Origin: Enterobacter huaxiensis
GTDB lineage: Bacteria > Pseudomonadota > Gammaproteobacteria > Enterobacterales > Enterobacteriaceae
Direction of reading: 5' to 3'
DNA length: 64,000 nt
Assembly (NCBI RefSeq): GCF_003594935.2
Contig: NZ_CP043342.1
Span: 1-64,000 of the forward strand
A program made the position numbers and the translations under genes. Of the stretch, positions 42,842 through 51,536 are shown piece after piece. Below the pieces are notes generated by a model. That model was not told where the DNA came from and did not search any database. It saw nothing but the letters and a program-made list of their open reading frames with translations. Position 1 is the stretch's first letter. Every line of letters begins with the position of its first letter.

Positions 42842-43294
42842 ATGGTCTGGATAATGCTGGCAACGCTTGCCGTGGTGTTTGTGGTTGGATTTCGCGTCCT
42901 GACCTCAGACTCCCGCCGCGCCATCAAACGTTTAAGCGAGCGGCTGGGGATCACCCCGATGCCGGTCGAGTCGATGATTGACCAGTTCGGTAAAACGCCG
43001 GGCAATGAGTTTATCCGCTACCTTGAGCGCCCCGATGAGGCGCATCTGCAAAACGCGGCGCAGGTGCTGCTGATCTGGCAGGTCTGCATTGTTGATGGCA
43101 GCGAAGAGAACCTTCACACCTGGCACCGCATGCTGCGTAAAGCCCGCCTGGCCGCGCCGATCACCGATGCGCAAATCCGCCTCGCGCTTGGCTTTATGCG
43201 CGAGATGGAGCCGGACCCGCAGGAGCTCAACGCCTTTCAGCTGCGCTACAACCAGCTCTTCCTGCCGGAAGAGGGCGTGTTTTACCTGCACTGA
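42842..43294 (+). CDS. yicN: YicN, DUF1198 protein
   Basis: The 150-residue protein has one N-terminal membrane helix (MVWIMLATLAVVFVVGF) and a soluble remainder matching the DUF1198 family, of which E. coli YicN, also 150 residues, is a member. In E. coli the gene lies in the same neighbourhood, near nepI. It is preceded by an AAGGAGA ribosome-binding site. Function unknown. Confidence 0.85.
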   Translation: MVWIMLATLAVVFVVGFRVLTSDSRRAIKRLSERLGITPMPVESMIDQFGKTPGNEFIRYLERPDEAHLQNAAQVLLIWQVCIVDGSEENLHTWHRMLRKARLAAPITDAQIRLALGFMREMEPDPQELNAFQLRYNQLFLPEEGVFYLH

Positions 43295-43391
43295 TATCAC
43301 AAAACGTGATGAAGAGTATAAAGCATCGTCATTAGATTTATATCACCCGCAGGCGCACCATCACCTTATCAACTAACCGATGAGGTGAACC

Positions 43392-43910
43392 ATGAAACAA
43401 TCCGCCATTATCTGGCCGAACGACTACCTGCCCGGTACCACCGATAACTTTGCATCCAACGAAATCATCGTCGCCGGGTTGAGCGCAAAAGAGATTTGGG
43501 CGCAGCTTAACGACACCACCCTGTGGCCGAACTATTACAGCAACGCCAAAGATATCCGTTTTCACGACGGCAGCGGCCCGGTGCTGAGCGCCAATGCCCG
43601 CTTCCGCTTCACCACCTTTGGCTTTCCGGTTGAGGCGCAGGTGACGGAGTATGTTCCGCCTGTGGAGGGCGGAGCCGCGCGTATCGCGTGGCACGGCTGG
43701 GTTGAAGGGGATGCGAATTCGCGTCTGGACGTGATCCACGCCTGGCTGTTTGAAGACCTGCCGGGAAACCGCGTGCGCATTCTGACTCAGGAGTCGCAGA
43801 AAGGCGCGCCGGCGCAGGAACTTGCTCGCACCGTACCAAACCCAATGATTAACGGGCATCAGGAGTGGATCGTGGGATTAGCGAATGGCGCTCTTAAGGC
43901 TCGCGGGTAA
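43392..43910 (+). CDS. SRPBCC-domain protein
   Basis: The 172-residue protein looks like a START/SRPBCC (polyketide-cyclase-like) lipid or small-molecule binding domain: LSAKEIWAQLNDTTLWPNYYSNAKDI, FRFTTFGFPVEAQVTEYVPP, RIAWHGWVEG. No signal peptide is visible. It lies alone between yicN and a REP element and its ligand is unknown. Confidence 0.8.
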   Translation: MKQSAIIWPNDYLPGTTDNFASNEIIVAGLSAKEIWAQLNDTTLWPNYYSNAKDIRFHDGSGPVLSANARFRFTTFGFPVEAQVTEYVPPVEGGAARIAWHGWVEGDANSRLDVIHAWLFEDLPGNRVRILTQESQKGAPAQELARTVPNPMINGHQEWIVGLANGALKARG

Positions 43911-43914
43911 TTTT

Positions 43915-43984
43915 GCCCGGTGGCGCTTTGCTTACCGGGCCTACAAGCCCGTAGGCCGGTGCAAGCGCAGCGCCGCCCGGCATT
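43915..43984. repeat. REP pair before nepI
   Basis: GCCCGGTGGCGCTTTGCTTA with CCGGGCCTAC and then the inverted GTAGGCCGGTGCAAGCGCAG with CGCCGCCCGGC form two facing REP-like hairpins in the gap after the SRPBCC gene. Confidence 0.85.
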
Positions 43985-43990
43985 AAAAAA

Positions 43991-44005
43991 CGACAAAAGT
44001 TGTCG
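43991..44005. promoter_or_regulatory. Candidate operator upstream of nepI
   Basis: A perfect 6-bp inverted repeat, CGACAA-AAG-TTGTCG, lies 75 bp before the nepI start. It looks like a repressor site. No dedicated regulator is adjacent, so the binding protein is unknown. Confidence 0.45.
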
Positions 44006-44079
44006 AAACGTTAAATTCGTCACACTTTTGATGATAAACTGCGCGACTTTTCCGCACGTTTTTATCTTCAGGTGACGCC

Positions 44080-45270
44080 ATGACAGAACATATCCAGCCC
44101 ACGACCAGACCGCAGACCAAAGAGGTTTCTCGCCCCAACTGGTCGGCGGTTTTCTCCGTGGCGTTCTGCGTCGCCTGCCTGATTACCGTTGAGTTTCTGC
44201 CGGTGAGCCTGCTGACGCCGATGGCGCAGGATCTGGGCATTTCCGAAGGCGTGGCGGGGCAGTCCGTCACCGTGACCGCCTTTGTGGCGATGTTCGCCAG
44301 CCTGTTTATCACCCAGGTGATTGGCACTATCGACCGCCGCAAGGTGGTCATTCTGTTTAGCGTGCTGCTGACGCTCTCCTGCCTGCTGGTCTCCTTCGCG
44401 GAGAACTTCACCCTGCTGCTGCTCGGTCGCGCCTGTCTGGGGCTGGGGCTTGGCGGCTTCTGGGCGATGTCGGCCTCGCTGACCATGCGCCTGGTGCCCG
44501 CGCGCACGGTGCCAAAAGCGCTTTCCGTTATCTTCGGTGCGGTCTCTATCGCGCTGGTGATTGCCGCACCGCTCGGCAGCTTCCTCGGTGGGATTATCGG
44601 CTGGCGCAACGTCTTTAACGCGGCGGCGGTGATGGGGCTTCTCTGCATCATTTGGGTGTGGAAAGCGCTGCCGTCGCTGCCGGGCGAAGCGGCTCACCAC
44701 AAACAGAACATGTTCGCGCTGCTGAAGCGCCCCGGCGTGATGGCGGGGATGACCGCCATCTTTATGGCCTTTGCCGGACAGTTTGCCTTCTTTACCTACA
44801 TCCGCCCGGTGTTTATGACCATGGCGGGCTTTGACGTGGACGGCCTGACGCTGGTGCTGCTGAGCTTCGGTATCGCCAGCTTTGTCGGCACCTCGCTGTC
44901 GTCCCAGTTCCTGAAACGCTCCCTGAAGGTGGCGCTGGCGGGCGCGCCGCTGGTGCTGGCAATGAGCGCGGCGGTGCTGGTGCTGTGGGGAAGCGATAAG
45001 CGGGTCGCGTCGGCGATTGCGATTATCTGGGGCTTTGCCTTTGCGCTGATCCCGGTGGGCTGGTCTACGTGGATCACCCGCTCGCTTGCCGATCAGGCGG
45101 AAAAGGCCGGGTCGATTCAGGTGGCGGTGATTCAGCTGGCGAACACCTGCGGCGCGGCGGTGGGCGGCGTTGCGCTCGACCATCTGGGGCTGACGTCACC
45201 GCTGGTGATTTCCGGCACGCTGATGCTGCTGACGGCCCTGCTGGTGGCAGGGAAGGTTAAGGCGAAGTAG
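44080..45270 (+). CDS. nepI: Purine ribonucleoside efflux pump NepI
   Basis: NepI exports inosine and other purine ribonucleosides and confers resistance to 6-mercaptopurine in E. coli. The 396-residue MFS (DHA1) protein equals the E. coli length and has twelve helices, with family motifs [19 protein letters not shown] and [10 protein letters not shown]. It begins [21 protein letters not shown]. It is monocistronic, followed by a dispersed hairpin repeat. Confidence 0.95.
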   Translation: MTEHIQPTTRPQTKEVSRPNWSAVFSVAFCVACLITVEFLPVSLLTPMAQDLGISEGVAGQSVTVTAFVAMFASLFITQVIGTIDRRKVVILFSVLLTLSCLLVSFAENFTLLLLGRACLGLGLGGFWAMSASLTMRLVPARTVPKALSVIFGAVSIALVIAAPLGSFLGGIIGWRNVFNAAAVMGLLCIIWVWKALPSLPGEAAHHKQNMFALLKRPGVMAGMTAIFMAFAGQFAFFTYIRPVFMTMAGFDVDGLTLVLLSFGIASFVGTSLSSQFLKRSLKVALAGAPLVLAMSAAVLVLWGSDKRVASAIAIIWGFAFALIPVGWSTWITRSLADQAEKAGSIQVAVIQLANTCGAAVGGVALDHLGLTSPLVISGTLMLLTALLVAGKVKAK

Positions 45271-45279
45271 TGCTTTTCT

Positions 45280-45312
45280 CCCTCTCCCGTGGGAGAGGGT
45301 TGGGGTGAGGGG
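45280..45312. repeat. GC-rich dispersed hairpin repeat, copy 2
   Basis: CCCTCTCCC (45280-45288) / GGGAGAGGG (45291-45299) is followed by TTGGGGTGAGGGG, the reverse complement form of the CCCTCACCCC arm in copies 1 and 3. It lies between the convergent nepI and yicL genes and could act as a bidirectional terminator-like structure. Confidence 0.8.
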
Positions 45313-45320
45313 ACATCAGG

Positions 45321-46226
45321 CTACGCCGATGCCTTAACCCTTCTGCGCGAATCCATCGAAATCAGCACCACCGACGACACAATCAGCAGCGTCCCCAGCC
45401 AGTCCGGCAATGTAAACGCCACGCCCAGCAGCAGCACCGACAGCAGCGCGCTGCTCAGCGGCTCGGCGCAGCTCAGAATGCTCGCCTTCGGCCCGCCGAT
45501 CATCTGTGCGCCTTTCAGGTACAGGCTGAACGTCAGCGCGGTGCCAATCACCACCAGATAGAAAAACGCCAGCAGCAGGCTGCCGTCAATCACGAACGTG
45601 GTCCCGCGCCCGGCGTAGAACGGCGTCAGCATTAGGCCGGCAATCAACATGCTCCAGCCGACAATCGGCAGCGTGCCGTAGCGGGCGATCAGCGTCGACG
45701 GATACGTGGTATAAAACGCGGCGGCAAACGCCGAGGCGATGCCGAAGAACAGCGCGGCAGGCGAGATGGAGAGCGAGGTTGGGTCGCCGTGGGTCACCAG
45801 CAGAAACGTGCCGATAAGCGACGTCAGAATGGCCGACAGCACAAACACGCCGGGGCGCTTTTTCCGCGCCAGGGCGAACCACGCCACGATGATGGTCGGG
45901 GACAGGAACTGCAGCACGGTAGCGGTCGCGGCGTTGGATTTTTCAATCGTCAGCAGGAAGGTGAGCTGCACGGTGAGCGCGCCGACGAGTGAGAAAATCA
46001 GCAGGCTGAGGGCGTCTTTGCGATGCTTGATGACCGAGAAAATCTTGTCGCCGTGCACGAAGGATAACGTCAGCAGGATCACGCCGGTAAACAATAGGCG
46101 AACCATGGTCAGGTAAGGCGAAGAAATGTGGCTTTTCTCCATGATGTACTGCGCGCAAACCCCCGAGCTGCCCCATAAAACGGCGGCGATCAGGACGTTT
46201 AGCATCCCTTTGCGTGTGGAACCCAT
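45321..46226 (-). CDS. yicL: YicL, EamA-family inner-membrane transporter
   Basis: The start at 46226 ([31 protein letters not shown]) gives 301 residues and matches E. coli YicL. A longer frame upstream would read 24 unsupported residues. Ten helices form two EamA repeats; [24 protein letters not shown] and [23 protein letters not shown] are family blocks. The substrate is unknown. Confidence 0.93.
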   Translation of the reverse strand: MGSTRKGMLNVLIAAVLWGSSGVCAQYIMEKSHISSPYLTMVRLLFTGVILLTLSFVHGDKIFSVIKHRKDALSLLIFSLVGALTVQLTFLLTIEKSNAATATVLQFLSPTIIVAWFALARKKRPGVFVLSAILTSLIGTFLLVTHGDPTSLSISPAALFFGIASAFAAAFYTTYPSTLIARYGTLPIVGWSMLIAGLMLTPFYAGRGTTFVIDGSLLLAFFYLVVIGTALTFSLYLKGAQMIGGPKASILSCAEPLSSALLSVLLLGVAFTLPDWLGTLLIVSSVVLISMDSRRRVKASA

Positions 46227-46291
46227 GTTCTCCCCTGCTATGTTGTCTTTAATTCGGTCAACAGCATAGCATGGTTGTGTGCGGCCTGATG

Positions 46292-46324
46292 CCCTCACCC
46301 CGGCCCTCTCCCACGGGGAGAGGG
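46292..46324. repeat. GC-rich dispersed hairpin repeat, copy 3
   Basis: CCCTCACCCCGG then CCCTCTCCC (46304-46312) / GGGAGAGGG (46316-46324). It is near-identical to copy 1 and lies between yicL and the porin operon. Confidence 0.8.
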
Positions 46325-46333
46325 AGCAAACAC

Positions 46334-46363
46334 TAAAAACGGCAACGTTGCGTTGCCGTTTTG
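46334..46363 (-). terminator. Terminator of the beta-glucoside/porin operon
   Basis: A 12-bp perfect stem AAAACGGCAACG (46336-46347) / CGTTGCCGTTTT (46351-46362) is found 9 bases beyond the porin stop. On the minus strand the stem runs into a short T tract (TTTTTAG), and the A/T ends make it work in both directions. Confidence 0.82.
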
Positions 46364-46371
46364 CTTTTACC

Positions 46372-47751
46372 TTAGAACCACGCCTCCCACATCGCGCCGA
46401 CGTTGAAGTCGTCGAGGGTTTCGTCTTTGGTGTTGTTCACGCGCGCGGTGCGTTCGTTATCCACCTTACCGCCGGTCACGTAGAAGCGCAGCATCGGGCG
46501 GAACTCCGGCCCCATGGCGATGGACATGTTCTGCGACAGGGTCAGCTTCCAGCCCTTGTTGTCGCCGCCGTTGTCATAATCAACGTGCTGCCAGCCCGCT
46601 TCCAGCCAGGTCGAGTGAACGTCGTTCCACCAGTGCATCGGGCGCACGATGGCGTTGTAGTTCTTACGGTTGTCGGTGCTGTCACGGCTGTTGTCGTAGT
46701 CGTGGAAGGCGAGGATGTACTCTACCTGCGTCGCCTGGGTGAATTTGTACAGCCCTTCGAAGCTGGCGTAGACCGTGGTCAAATCCTCGGTTTTATTGAA
46801 CACGCTGTTGTCCGAGTTATCGGAGTAGCGGGCGATCACCTTGTTCACGCCGCTGTCGTTGGTGTGGCTCAGCACCACGCCGCCCTGCCAGGCGTTCAGA
46901 CGCTCGTCGCTCTCAATGGCTTTGGAGTCAAAGCCGTAGTTGGCGTACAGCTCCAGGTCGATAGGGCCGAGCTTCATGCCGTGAATTTTTGAGGTCGCGG
47001 CGTAGTTGCCCTTGTCGCCCGTGCCGGAGCCGCCGGTACAGGTGATGCGCGACGGGTTGGCCTCATCCTCCATCACTTCCGGGCTACAGGATTCCACCGC
47101 CGCCACGGTCGCAACGTCAAACTGCACGCCGCCGATATCGAAGTTCTTCACCCCGGCGCCCTGGCCGTCGTGGTTCATCCAGAAGTAGTCGTTGATGCCC
47201 TGCTGCGGACGCTGGTGGAAGTCACGGCCGGCCCAGAAATAGGCGTTCGGGTTGGAGGCCATAATGTTGGTCACCCCCGCGTAGGCTTTTTTCAGGTTAA
47301 CCTCGTCTCCCCAGTGGTCGATCATCACGTTAACGTCCCAGATGGCGCCGTTTTCACCCTTGAAGGCCTTGGAGAGCTGGAACTCCCCGCCGTTGCCTTC
47401 GTTGCCCAGACGACCAATCGCGGACGCGCCGTTGTAGGAACCGTCCACCGCCACGTATTTCTGATCCGCGGCCTGGAAGTGCGCGCCGTAGCGGGCGTAG
47501 CCGGTAAATTTAATCCCGAACGGGATCGCCATATCGGGAGACTGCGCCGCGCTTTGCGGCTCGGTCACCACGTCCGCTTTTTTCGCGACCGCCGCGTCCA
47601 TTTTGGCCTGACGATCTGCCAGGGCTTTGTCCACCGCTTTGGCCACAATGGCGTCGATTTGCTCCTGGGTGAATTCTTGTGCGAGCACGGAAATTGGGCA
47701 AAGCGCGGCGATAACCGCCATTGTTAATGGAAGTTTTTTAATCGTATTCAT
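46372..47751 (-). CDS. Carbohydrate-specific outer-membrane porin (LamB/BglH/ScrY family)
   Basis: The 459-residue protein has a signal peptide ([24 protein letters not shown]), a short coiled N-terminal segment and a LamB-type 18-strand barrel starting [14 protein letters not shown] and ending in the outer-membrane signature [10 protein letters not shown] with terminal Phe. The [17 protein letters not shown] loop has a probable disulfide. As last gene of a PTS/GH1 operon it probably admits beta-glucosides, like E. coli BglH. The 138-base gap to the EIIA gene holds no obvious terminator. Confidence 0.9.
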   Translation of the reverse strand: MNTIKKLPLTMAVIAALCPISVLAQEFTQEQIDAIVAKAVDKALADRQAKMDAAVAKKADVVTEPQSAAQSPDMAIPFGIKFTGYARYGAHFQAADQKYVAVDGSYNGASAIGRLGNEGNGGEFQLSKAFKGENGAIWDVNVMIDHWGDEVNLKKAYAGVTNIMASNPNAYFWAGRDFHQRPQQGINDYFWMNHDGQGAGVKNFDIGGVQFDVATVAAVESCSPEVMEDEANPSRITCTGGSGTGDKGNYAATSKIHGMKLGPIDLELYANYGFDSKAIESDERLNAWQGGVVLSHTNDSGVNKVIARYSDNSDNSVFNKTEDLTTVYASFEGLYKFTQATQVEYILAFHDYDNSRDSTDNRKNYNAIVRPMHWWNDVHSTWLEAGWQHVDYDNGGDNKGWKLTLSQNMSIAMGPEFRPMLRFYVTGGKVDNERTARVNNTKDETLDDFNVGAMWEAWF

Positions 47752-47889
47752 GGTTATCTCAATATAGTTTAATTTTATTCAGACAATAACCATCCCGCTC
47801 CGATCTGACAGAGTATGTCGCTATCATCAGAACAAGTGGATCTCTATTTAGGGTACAGAGGTATTACAGTAATTTTATTTCGCCATAGA

Positions 47890-48192
47890 CTATCTCTGAT
47901 ATAGATGAATAATTTCTTCGGATAATTCACGCGCTAATAAGGAATTCATTAAGTGATCCTGCGCGTGCACCATAATTAAGGTCATCGGCTGGCGGGCTTC
48001 GCCCGCATCCTGCTCGATCAGTTTGGTCTGCATCTTGTGCGCCTGGCGCGCGTAGCCATCGGCTTCGCGCAGCAGGCTTTTCGCTTCGTCGATGTTGCCC
48101 TGACGCGCCGCGTGCAGCGCTTCAAAGCACAGGCTGCGGGACTGACCGGCATTGACGATAATTTCCATTACGGCTTCTTCTAAGACGATCAT
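47890..48192 (-). CDS. PTS lactose/cellobiose-family EIIA
   Basis: The 100-residue helical protein belongs to the PTS lactose/cellobiose IIA family. The phospho-accepting His is His76 in LIMVHAQDHLMNS. The start is placed at ATG 48192; GTG at 48195 is an alternative. It passes phosphate from HPr to the EIIB encoded upstream. It begins 5 bases after the GH1 gene stop. Confidence 0.92.
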   Translation of the reverse strand: MIVLEEAVMEIIVNAGQSRSLCFEALHAARQGNIDEAKSLLREADGYARQAHKMQTKLIEQDAGEARQPMTLIMVHAQDHLMNSLLARELSEEIIHLYQR

Positions 48193-48197
48193 CACTA

Positions 48198-49574
48198 TTA
48201 CTCTCTGTCAAAACTGTTATTCAACGCGGTGGCGGCAAACCACTCTCCGCTCTTTTTAATAGTGCGCTTCTGCGTGGCTAAATCGAGCTGGATAAACCCG
48301 TAGCGATTTTTGTACGCATTGCACCATGACCAGTTATCAATAAACGTCCACATATGGTAGCCAAGACAATTGCACCCTTCGATAATACCCTTATGCAGCC
48401 AGGCTAAATGCTCAGAAATAAACTCAATGCGGTATTGATCGTTTATCTGGCCGTTTTCAATAAAGCGCTGCTCGTTTTCGACGCCCATGCCGTTTTCAGA
48501 AATAAAGCAGCGTGGGTTGCCGTAATTGTCGCGCAGGTTGACCAGAATATCGTAAATACCCGGCTCGTAGATTTCCCAGCCGCGGTACGGGTTCATCTTG
48601 CGGCCCGGCATCTCGTAGCTATCAAAGAACCACTCCGGCATAAACGGCGCCTGCGGGTTCACCGCGCTGTCGCGACACTTCACGCGACGCGGCTGATAGT
48701 AGTTCACGCCGAGCAGGTCGATTTTCCCTTCCGCAATCAGGAAACCGTCTTCCGGTTTACAGGCGGGTAATTGATCGTAGGATTTCAGCAGCGCTACGAG
48801 GTCCGCCGGGTATTCGCCGCGCAGGACCGGGTCAAGGAAGCTGCGGTTAAACATCAGGTCCGCAACGTTTGCCGCCTTCACGTCTGCCGGGTTCTGCGAG
48901 CGCGGATAGGACGGCGTCAGGTTCAGCACGATGCCAATTTCACCCGCGTAATGCCCGGCGCGATAGGCGCGGACGGCCTGCGCGTGGGCCAGCACGGTGT
49001 GATACGCCACGGTGGCTGCCCGCTTGAAATCCACCACGTTCGGATAGTGGAAGTCGTACAGATAGCCGCCTTCCACCGGCACGATCGGCTCGTTGAAGGT
49101 AAACCAGTGCAGCACGCGGTCGCCGAACAGCTCGAAGCAGATCTGCGCATAGCGGGCGTAAGCGTCCACCACGTCGCGGTTTTCCCAGCCGCCGATTTCC
49201 TGCATCGCCATCGGCATGTCGAAGTGGAACAGGGTCATAAACGGCGTGATGCCCTGCTCGTTTAGCTCATCAATCACCTGATTGTAAAAATCGACCGCTT
49301 CCGGGTTCACTTCACCGATGCCGTCGGGGATCAGGCGCGCCCAGCTAATCGAGGTGCGAAAGCTGTTGTGGTTCAGCTGCTTTAACAGCTGAATATCCGT
49401 TTTCCAGTGCTGATAGAACGTGGAGGTATGCTGCGGCCCCACGCCGTTGTGAAAACGGTTCGGCTCGCGGGCAAACCAGTAATCCCACGTGGTTTCACCC
49501 TCTCTTGCCCCTTCCGTCTGGAGAGCGGAGCTCGCGCTGCCCCACCAGAAGCTATCGGGAAATGCGTATTTCAT
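48198..49574 (-). CDS. 6-phospho-beta-glucosidase (GH1)
   Basis: The enzyme cleaves phosphorylated beta-glucosides (for example cellobiose 6-phosphate) delivered by the PTS. The start is set at ATG 49574 (MKYAFPDSFWWGSASSALQTEG), which has an AGAGGA ribosome-binding site at proper spacing; ATG 49580 would lie directly on that site. It has 458 residues. The acid/base is Glu162 in FTFNEP and the nucleophile Glu360 in CFISENGMG. It lies between the EIIC and EIIA genes of one operon. Confidence 0.93.
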   Translation of the reverse strand: MKYAFPDSFWWGSASSALQTEGAREGETTWDYWFAREPNRFHNGVGPQHTSTFYQHWKTDIQLLKQLNHNSFRTSISWARLIPDGIGEVNPEAVDFYNQVIDELNEQGITPFMTLFHFDMPMAMQEIGGWENRDVVDAYARYAQICFELFGDRVLHWFTFNEPIVPVEGGYLYDFHYPNVVDFKRAATVAYHTVLAHAQAVRAYRAGHYAGEIGIVLNLTPSYPRSQNPADVKAANVADLMFNRSFLDPVLRGEYPADLVALLKSYDQLPACKPEDGFLIAEGKIDLLGVNYYQPRRVKCRDSAVNPQAPFMPEWFFDSYEMPGRKMNPYRGWEIYEPGIYDILVNLRDNYGNPRCFISENGMGVENEQRFIENGQINDQYRIEFISEHLAWLHKGIIEGCNCLGYHMWTFIDNWSWCNAYKNRYGFIQLDLATQKRTIKKSGEWFAATALNNSFDRE

Positions 49575-49591
49575 GACCATTCCTCTTTGAC

Positions 49592-50917
49592 TTAATTGCT
49601 AACTGTTTCAGCGTTACCGACGGTTGCCTGGGCCTTCTGCTCTTCGTTTTTGATGAGCGTACGCTCATAGGCGCGCAGGAACGGCAGATACATCAGCGCG
49701 GACATCACCATACAGACCAGACACATCACCACCGGGCTGAGCGCCCAGTTTGCCGCCCACGACGCGCCAATCGGTGCAGGGGTTGTCCACGGCGTTAACG
49801 ACACAACCTGTGCCAGCCAGCCAAGCCGGGTTGCGCCGTACGCCAGGCAGGCGTTGACCAGCGGAACGAACACGAACGGGATAAACAGCATCGGGTTCAT
49901 GATGATCGGCGCGCCGAACAGAATCGGCTCGTTGATGTTAAAGAAGCTTGGCACAACGCCCATTTTACCGATGGTGCGCAGGTGGGTAACGCGGCTGCGC
50001 AGCAGCAGGAACGCCAGCGGCAGGGTTGAACCTACGCCGCCAATCAGCAGGTAGTGATCCCAGAAGCCCTGCAGGTAAACGTGCGGCAGCGCCGCGCCTG
50101 CGGCGAGCGCCGCCTGGTTTGCGGAGAGGTTTGCCATCCAGAACGGGTTCATGATGCCGGTGACAATCAGCGAGCCGTGGATACCGGCGAACCAGAAGAT
50201 CTGGCACAGCAGCACGGAGAGCAGAATGGCGGGCAGGGAGTCAGACGCGGACACCAGCGGCTCCAGCAGGTGCATGATCGCCTGCGGGATGATCATCCCG
50301 GTCTGCGCTTCGATAAACAGGTTCAGCGGGTGCAGCGTCCCGATCACCACCATCACCGGGATCAGGATCTCAAACGAGCGCGCCACGCCGGTCGGCACTT
50401 CCTTCGGCAGGCGAATGGTGACTTTGTTTTCCTTCAGCCACGCATACACGCGGGTGGAGTAAATCGCGGTGATAAGCGCAGTGAAAATCCCCTGGCCAGA
50501 AAGATACTGGGTCGAGATTTTGCCGTCGGCATAGGGCGCGGCGACCAGCAGGAAGGCCATAAAGGCCAGCAGGCCGGCCATCACCGGGTCGAGGTTGAAC
50601 TGGCGTCCCAGGCTTGCCCCAATCCCCACCGAGATGAAGAAGGTCATGACGCCCATGCTGAGGTTAAACGGCAGCATCAGCTGCTCGCGGTAGGTCTGGG
50701 AGAAATCCAGCCAGCCGCGGGCAAAGCTGTTGGTGGTATCCGCCGAGAACGGCGGGAAGATGAACACCAGCATAAACGAGCCGATGATCATAAACGGCAG
50801 CGCGGCGGTAAAGCCGTCGCGGATTGCAATCACATACTTTTGCTGACCCAGCTTCGCGGCCAGCGGGGTAATTGACTGCTCAATCACCGCGACCATCGAT
50901 TGATATAACGAACTCAT
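49592..50917 (-). CDS. PTS lactose/cellobiose-family EIIC permease
   Basis: The 441-residue membrane protein is a CelB/ChbC-type EIIC with about ten helices. Signature segments are IRDGFTAALPFMIIGSFMLV near the N terminus and FNINEPILFGAPIIMNP near residue 325, the sugar-binding loop of the family. It lies 11 bases after the EIIB gene and 17 before the GH1 start. Confidence 0.94.
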   Translation of the reverse strand: MSSLYQSMVAVIEQSITPLAAKLGQQKYVIAIRDGFTAALPFMIIGSFMLVFIFPPFSADTTNSFARGWLDFSQTYREQLMLPFNLSMGVMTFFISVGIGASLGRQFNLDPVMAGLLAFMAFLLVAAPYADGKISTQYLSGQGIFTALITAIYSTRVYAWLKENKVTIRLPKEVPTGVARSFEILIPVMVVIGTLHPLNLFIEAQTGMIIPQAIMHLLEPLVSASDSLPAILLSVLLCQIFWFAGIHGSLIVTGIMNPFWMANLSANQAALAAGAALPHVYLQGFWDHYLLIGGVGSTLPLAFLLLRSRVTHLRTIGKMGVVPSFFNINEPILFGAPIIMNPMLFIPFVFVPLVNACLAYGATRLGWLAQVVSLTPWTTPAPIGASWAANWALSPVVMCLVCMVMSALMYLPFLRAYERTLIKNEEQKAQATVGNAETVSN

Positions 50918-50928
50918 GTGAACACCTT

Positions 50929-51243
50929 TTAGTGTGCCGCTTCGATGAGCGACAGAGCATAGTCCAGTACTTTATCGCCACGCTGCATGCCGTAGTCCAT
51001 CATGTCGATGGGCTGTACCGGAATGCCTTGCGTCGCCGCCTTGTCTGAGAGCGTCTTTAACATGTATTTCACTTGCGGTCCGAGAAGGACAACCTGGTAT
51101 TGCGGAAACTGCGTATCAAATTCGGAAACACCGTACGCATCAATCTTCACCGGCAAACCACGTTCATTCGCGACATCGACCATTTTGCTGACCAGCAGGC
51201 TGGTGGACATCCCGGCAGAGCAGCACAGCATAATCTTGAACAT
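50929..51243 (-). CDS. PTS lactose/cellobiose-family EIIB
   Basis: The 104-residue protein has the CelA-type P-loop MFKIMLCCSAGMSTS with phospho-Cys8 (C-x-x-G-M-S-T-S). The start is ATG 51243 preceded by AGGA at proper distance; an upstream in-frame TTG is unlikely. It is the first gene of the five-gene operon EIIB-EIIC-GH1-EIIA-porin, transcribed away from the LacI-family regulator. Confidence 0.93.
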   Translation of the reverse strand: MFKIMLCCSAGMSTSLLVSKMVDVANERGLPVKIDAYGVSEFDTQFPQYQVVLLGPQVKYMLKTLSDKAATQGIPVQPIDMMDYGMQRGDKVLDYALSLIEAAH

Positions 51244-51298
51244 CGACAACCATCCTCTAAATGTAAAAAGTTATTGCGGAGATGATTGGACATCATAC

Positions 51299-51312
51299 GG
51301 AAACCGGTTTCC
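51299..51312. promoter_or_regulatory. LacI-family operator O1
   Basis: GGAAACCGGTTTCC is a perfect 14-bp palindrome with the central CG typical of LacI/GalR operators. It lies 56 bases upstream of the EIIB start, downstream of or over the likely promoter of the PTS operon (TATAAA on the minus strand at 51314-51319). Confidence 0.85.
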
Positions 51313-51330
51313 ATTTATAAAAGGCAGAAG

Positions 51331-51346
51331 TGTGACAACCATCAAG
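51331..51346. promoter_or_regulatory. Candidate CRP site
   Basis: TGTGA-CAACCA-TCAAG matches the CRP consensus (TGTGA-N6-TCACA) at eight of ten positions. It is placed between the two operators and upstream of the PTS promoter, as expected for a glucose-repressed sugar operon. Confidence 0.45.
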
Positions 51347-51424
51347 AAGCTGTGCTTATGGGGCTTATTACCACGATCTGCATCACGGAATTTGGCTGTT
51401 ATGACGTCATTTTGAGTGGAAACG

Positions 51425-51438
51425 GAAAATCGGTTTCC
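51425..51438. promoter_or_regulatory. LacI-family operator O2
   Basis: GAAAATCGGTTTCC matches O1 at 12 of 14 positions. Its centre is 126 bp from that of O1, close to 12 helical turns, so looping between the two is plausible. It lies upstream of a TATAAT hexamer (51472-51477) that may serve the regulator gene. Confidence 0.7.
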
Positions 51439-51536
51439 ATGAAAAACGGAAACGGATATACTCCGTACTGGCTATAATGTGAGCCGTAGCGGTAATGGAA
51501 TTTGCAGGCGTGAAGTCGGCCTGCCAGGGGAGAGAG

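Noticed and set aside
44068..45183. 371-codon minus-strand frame opposite nepI
   Set aside because: Antisense shadow of nepI.
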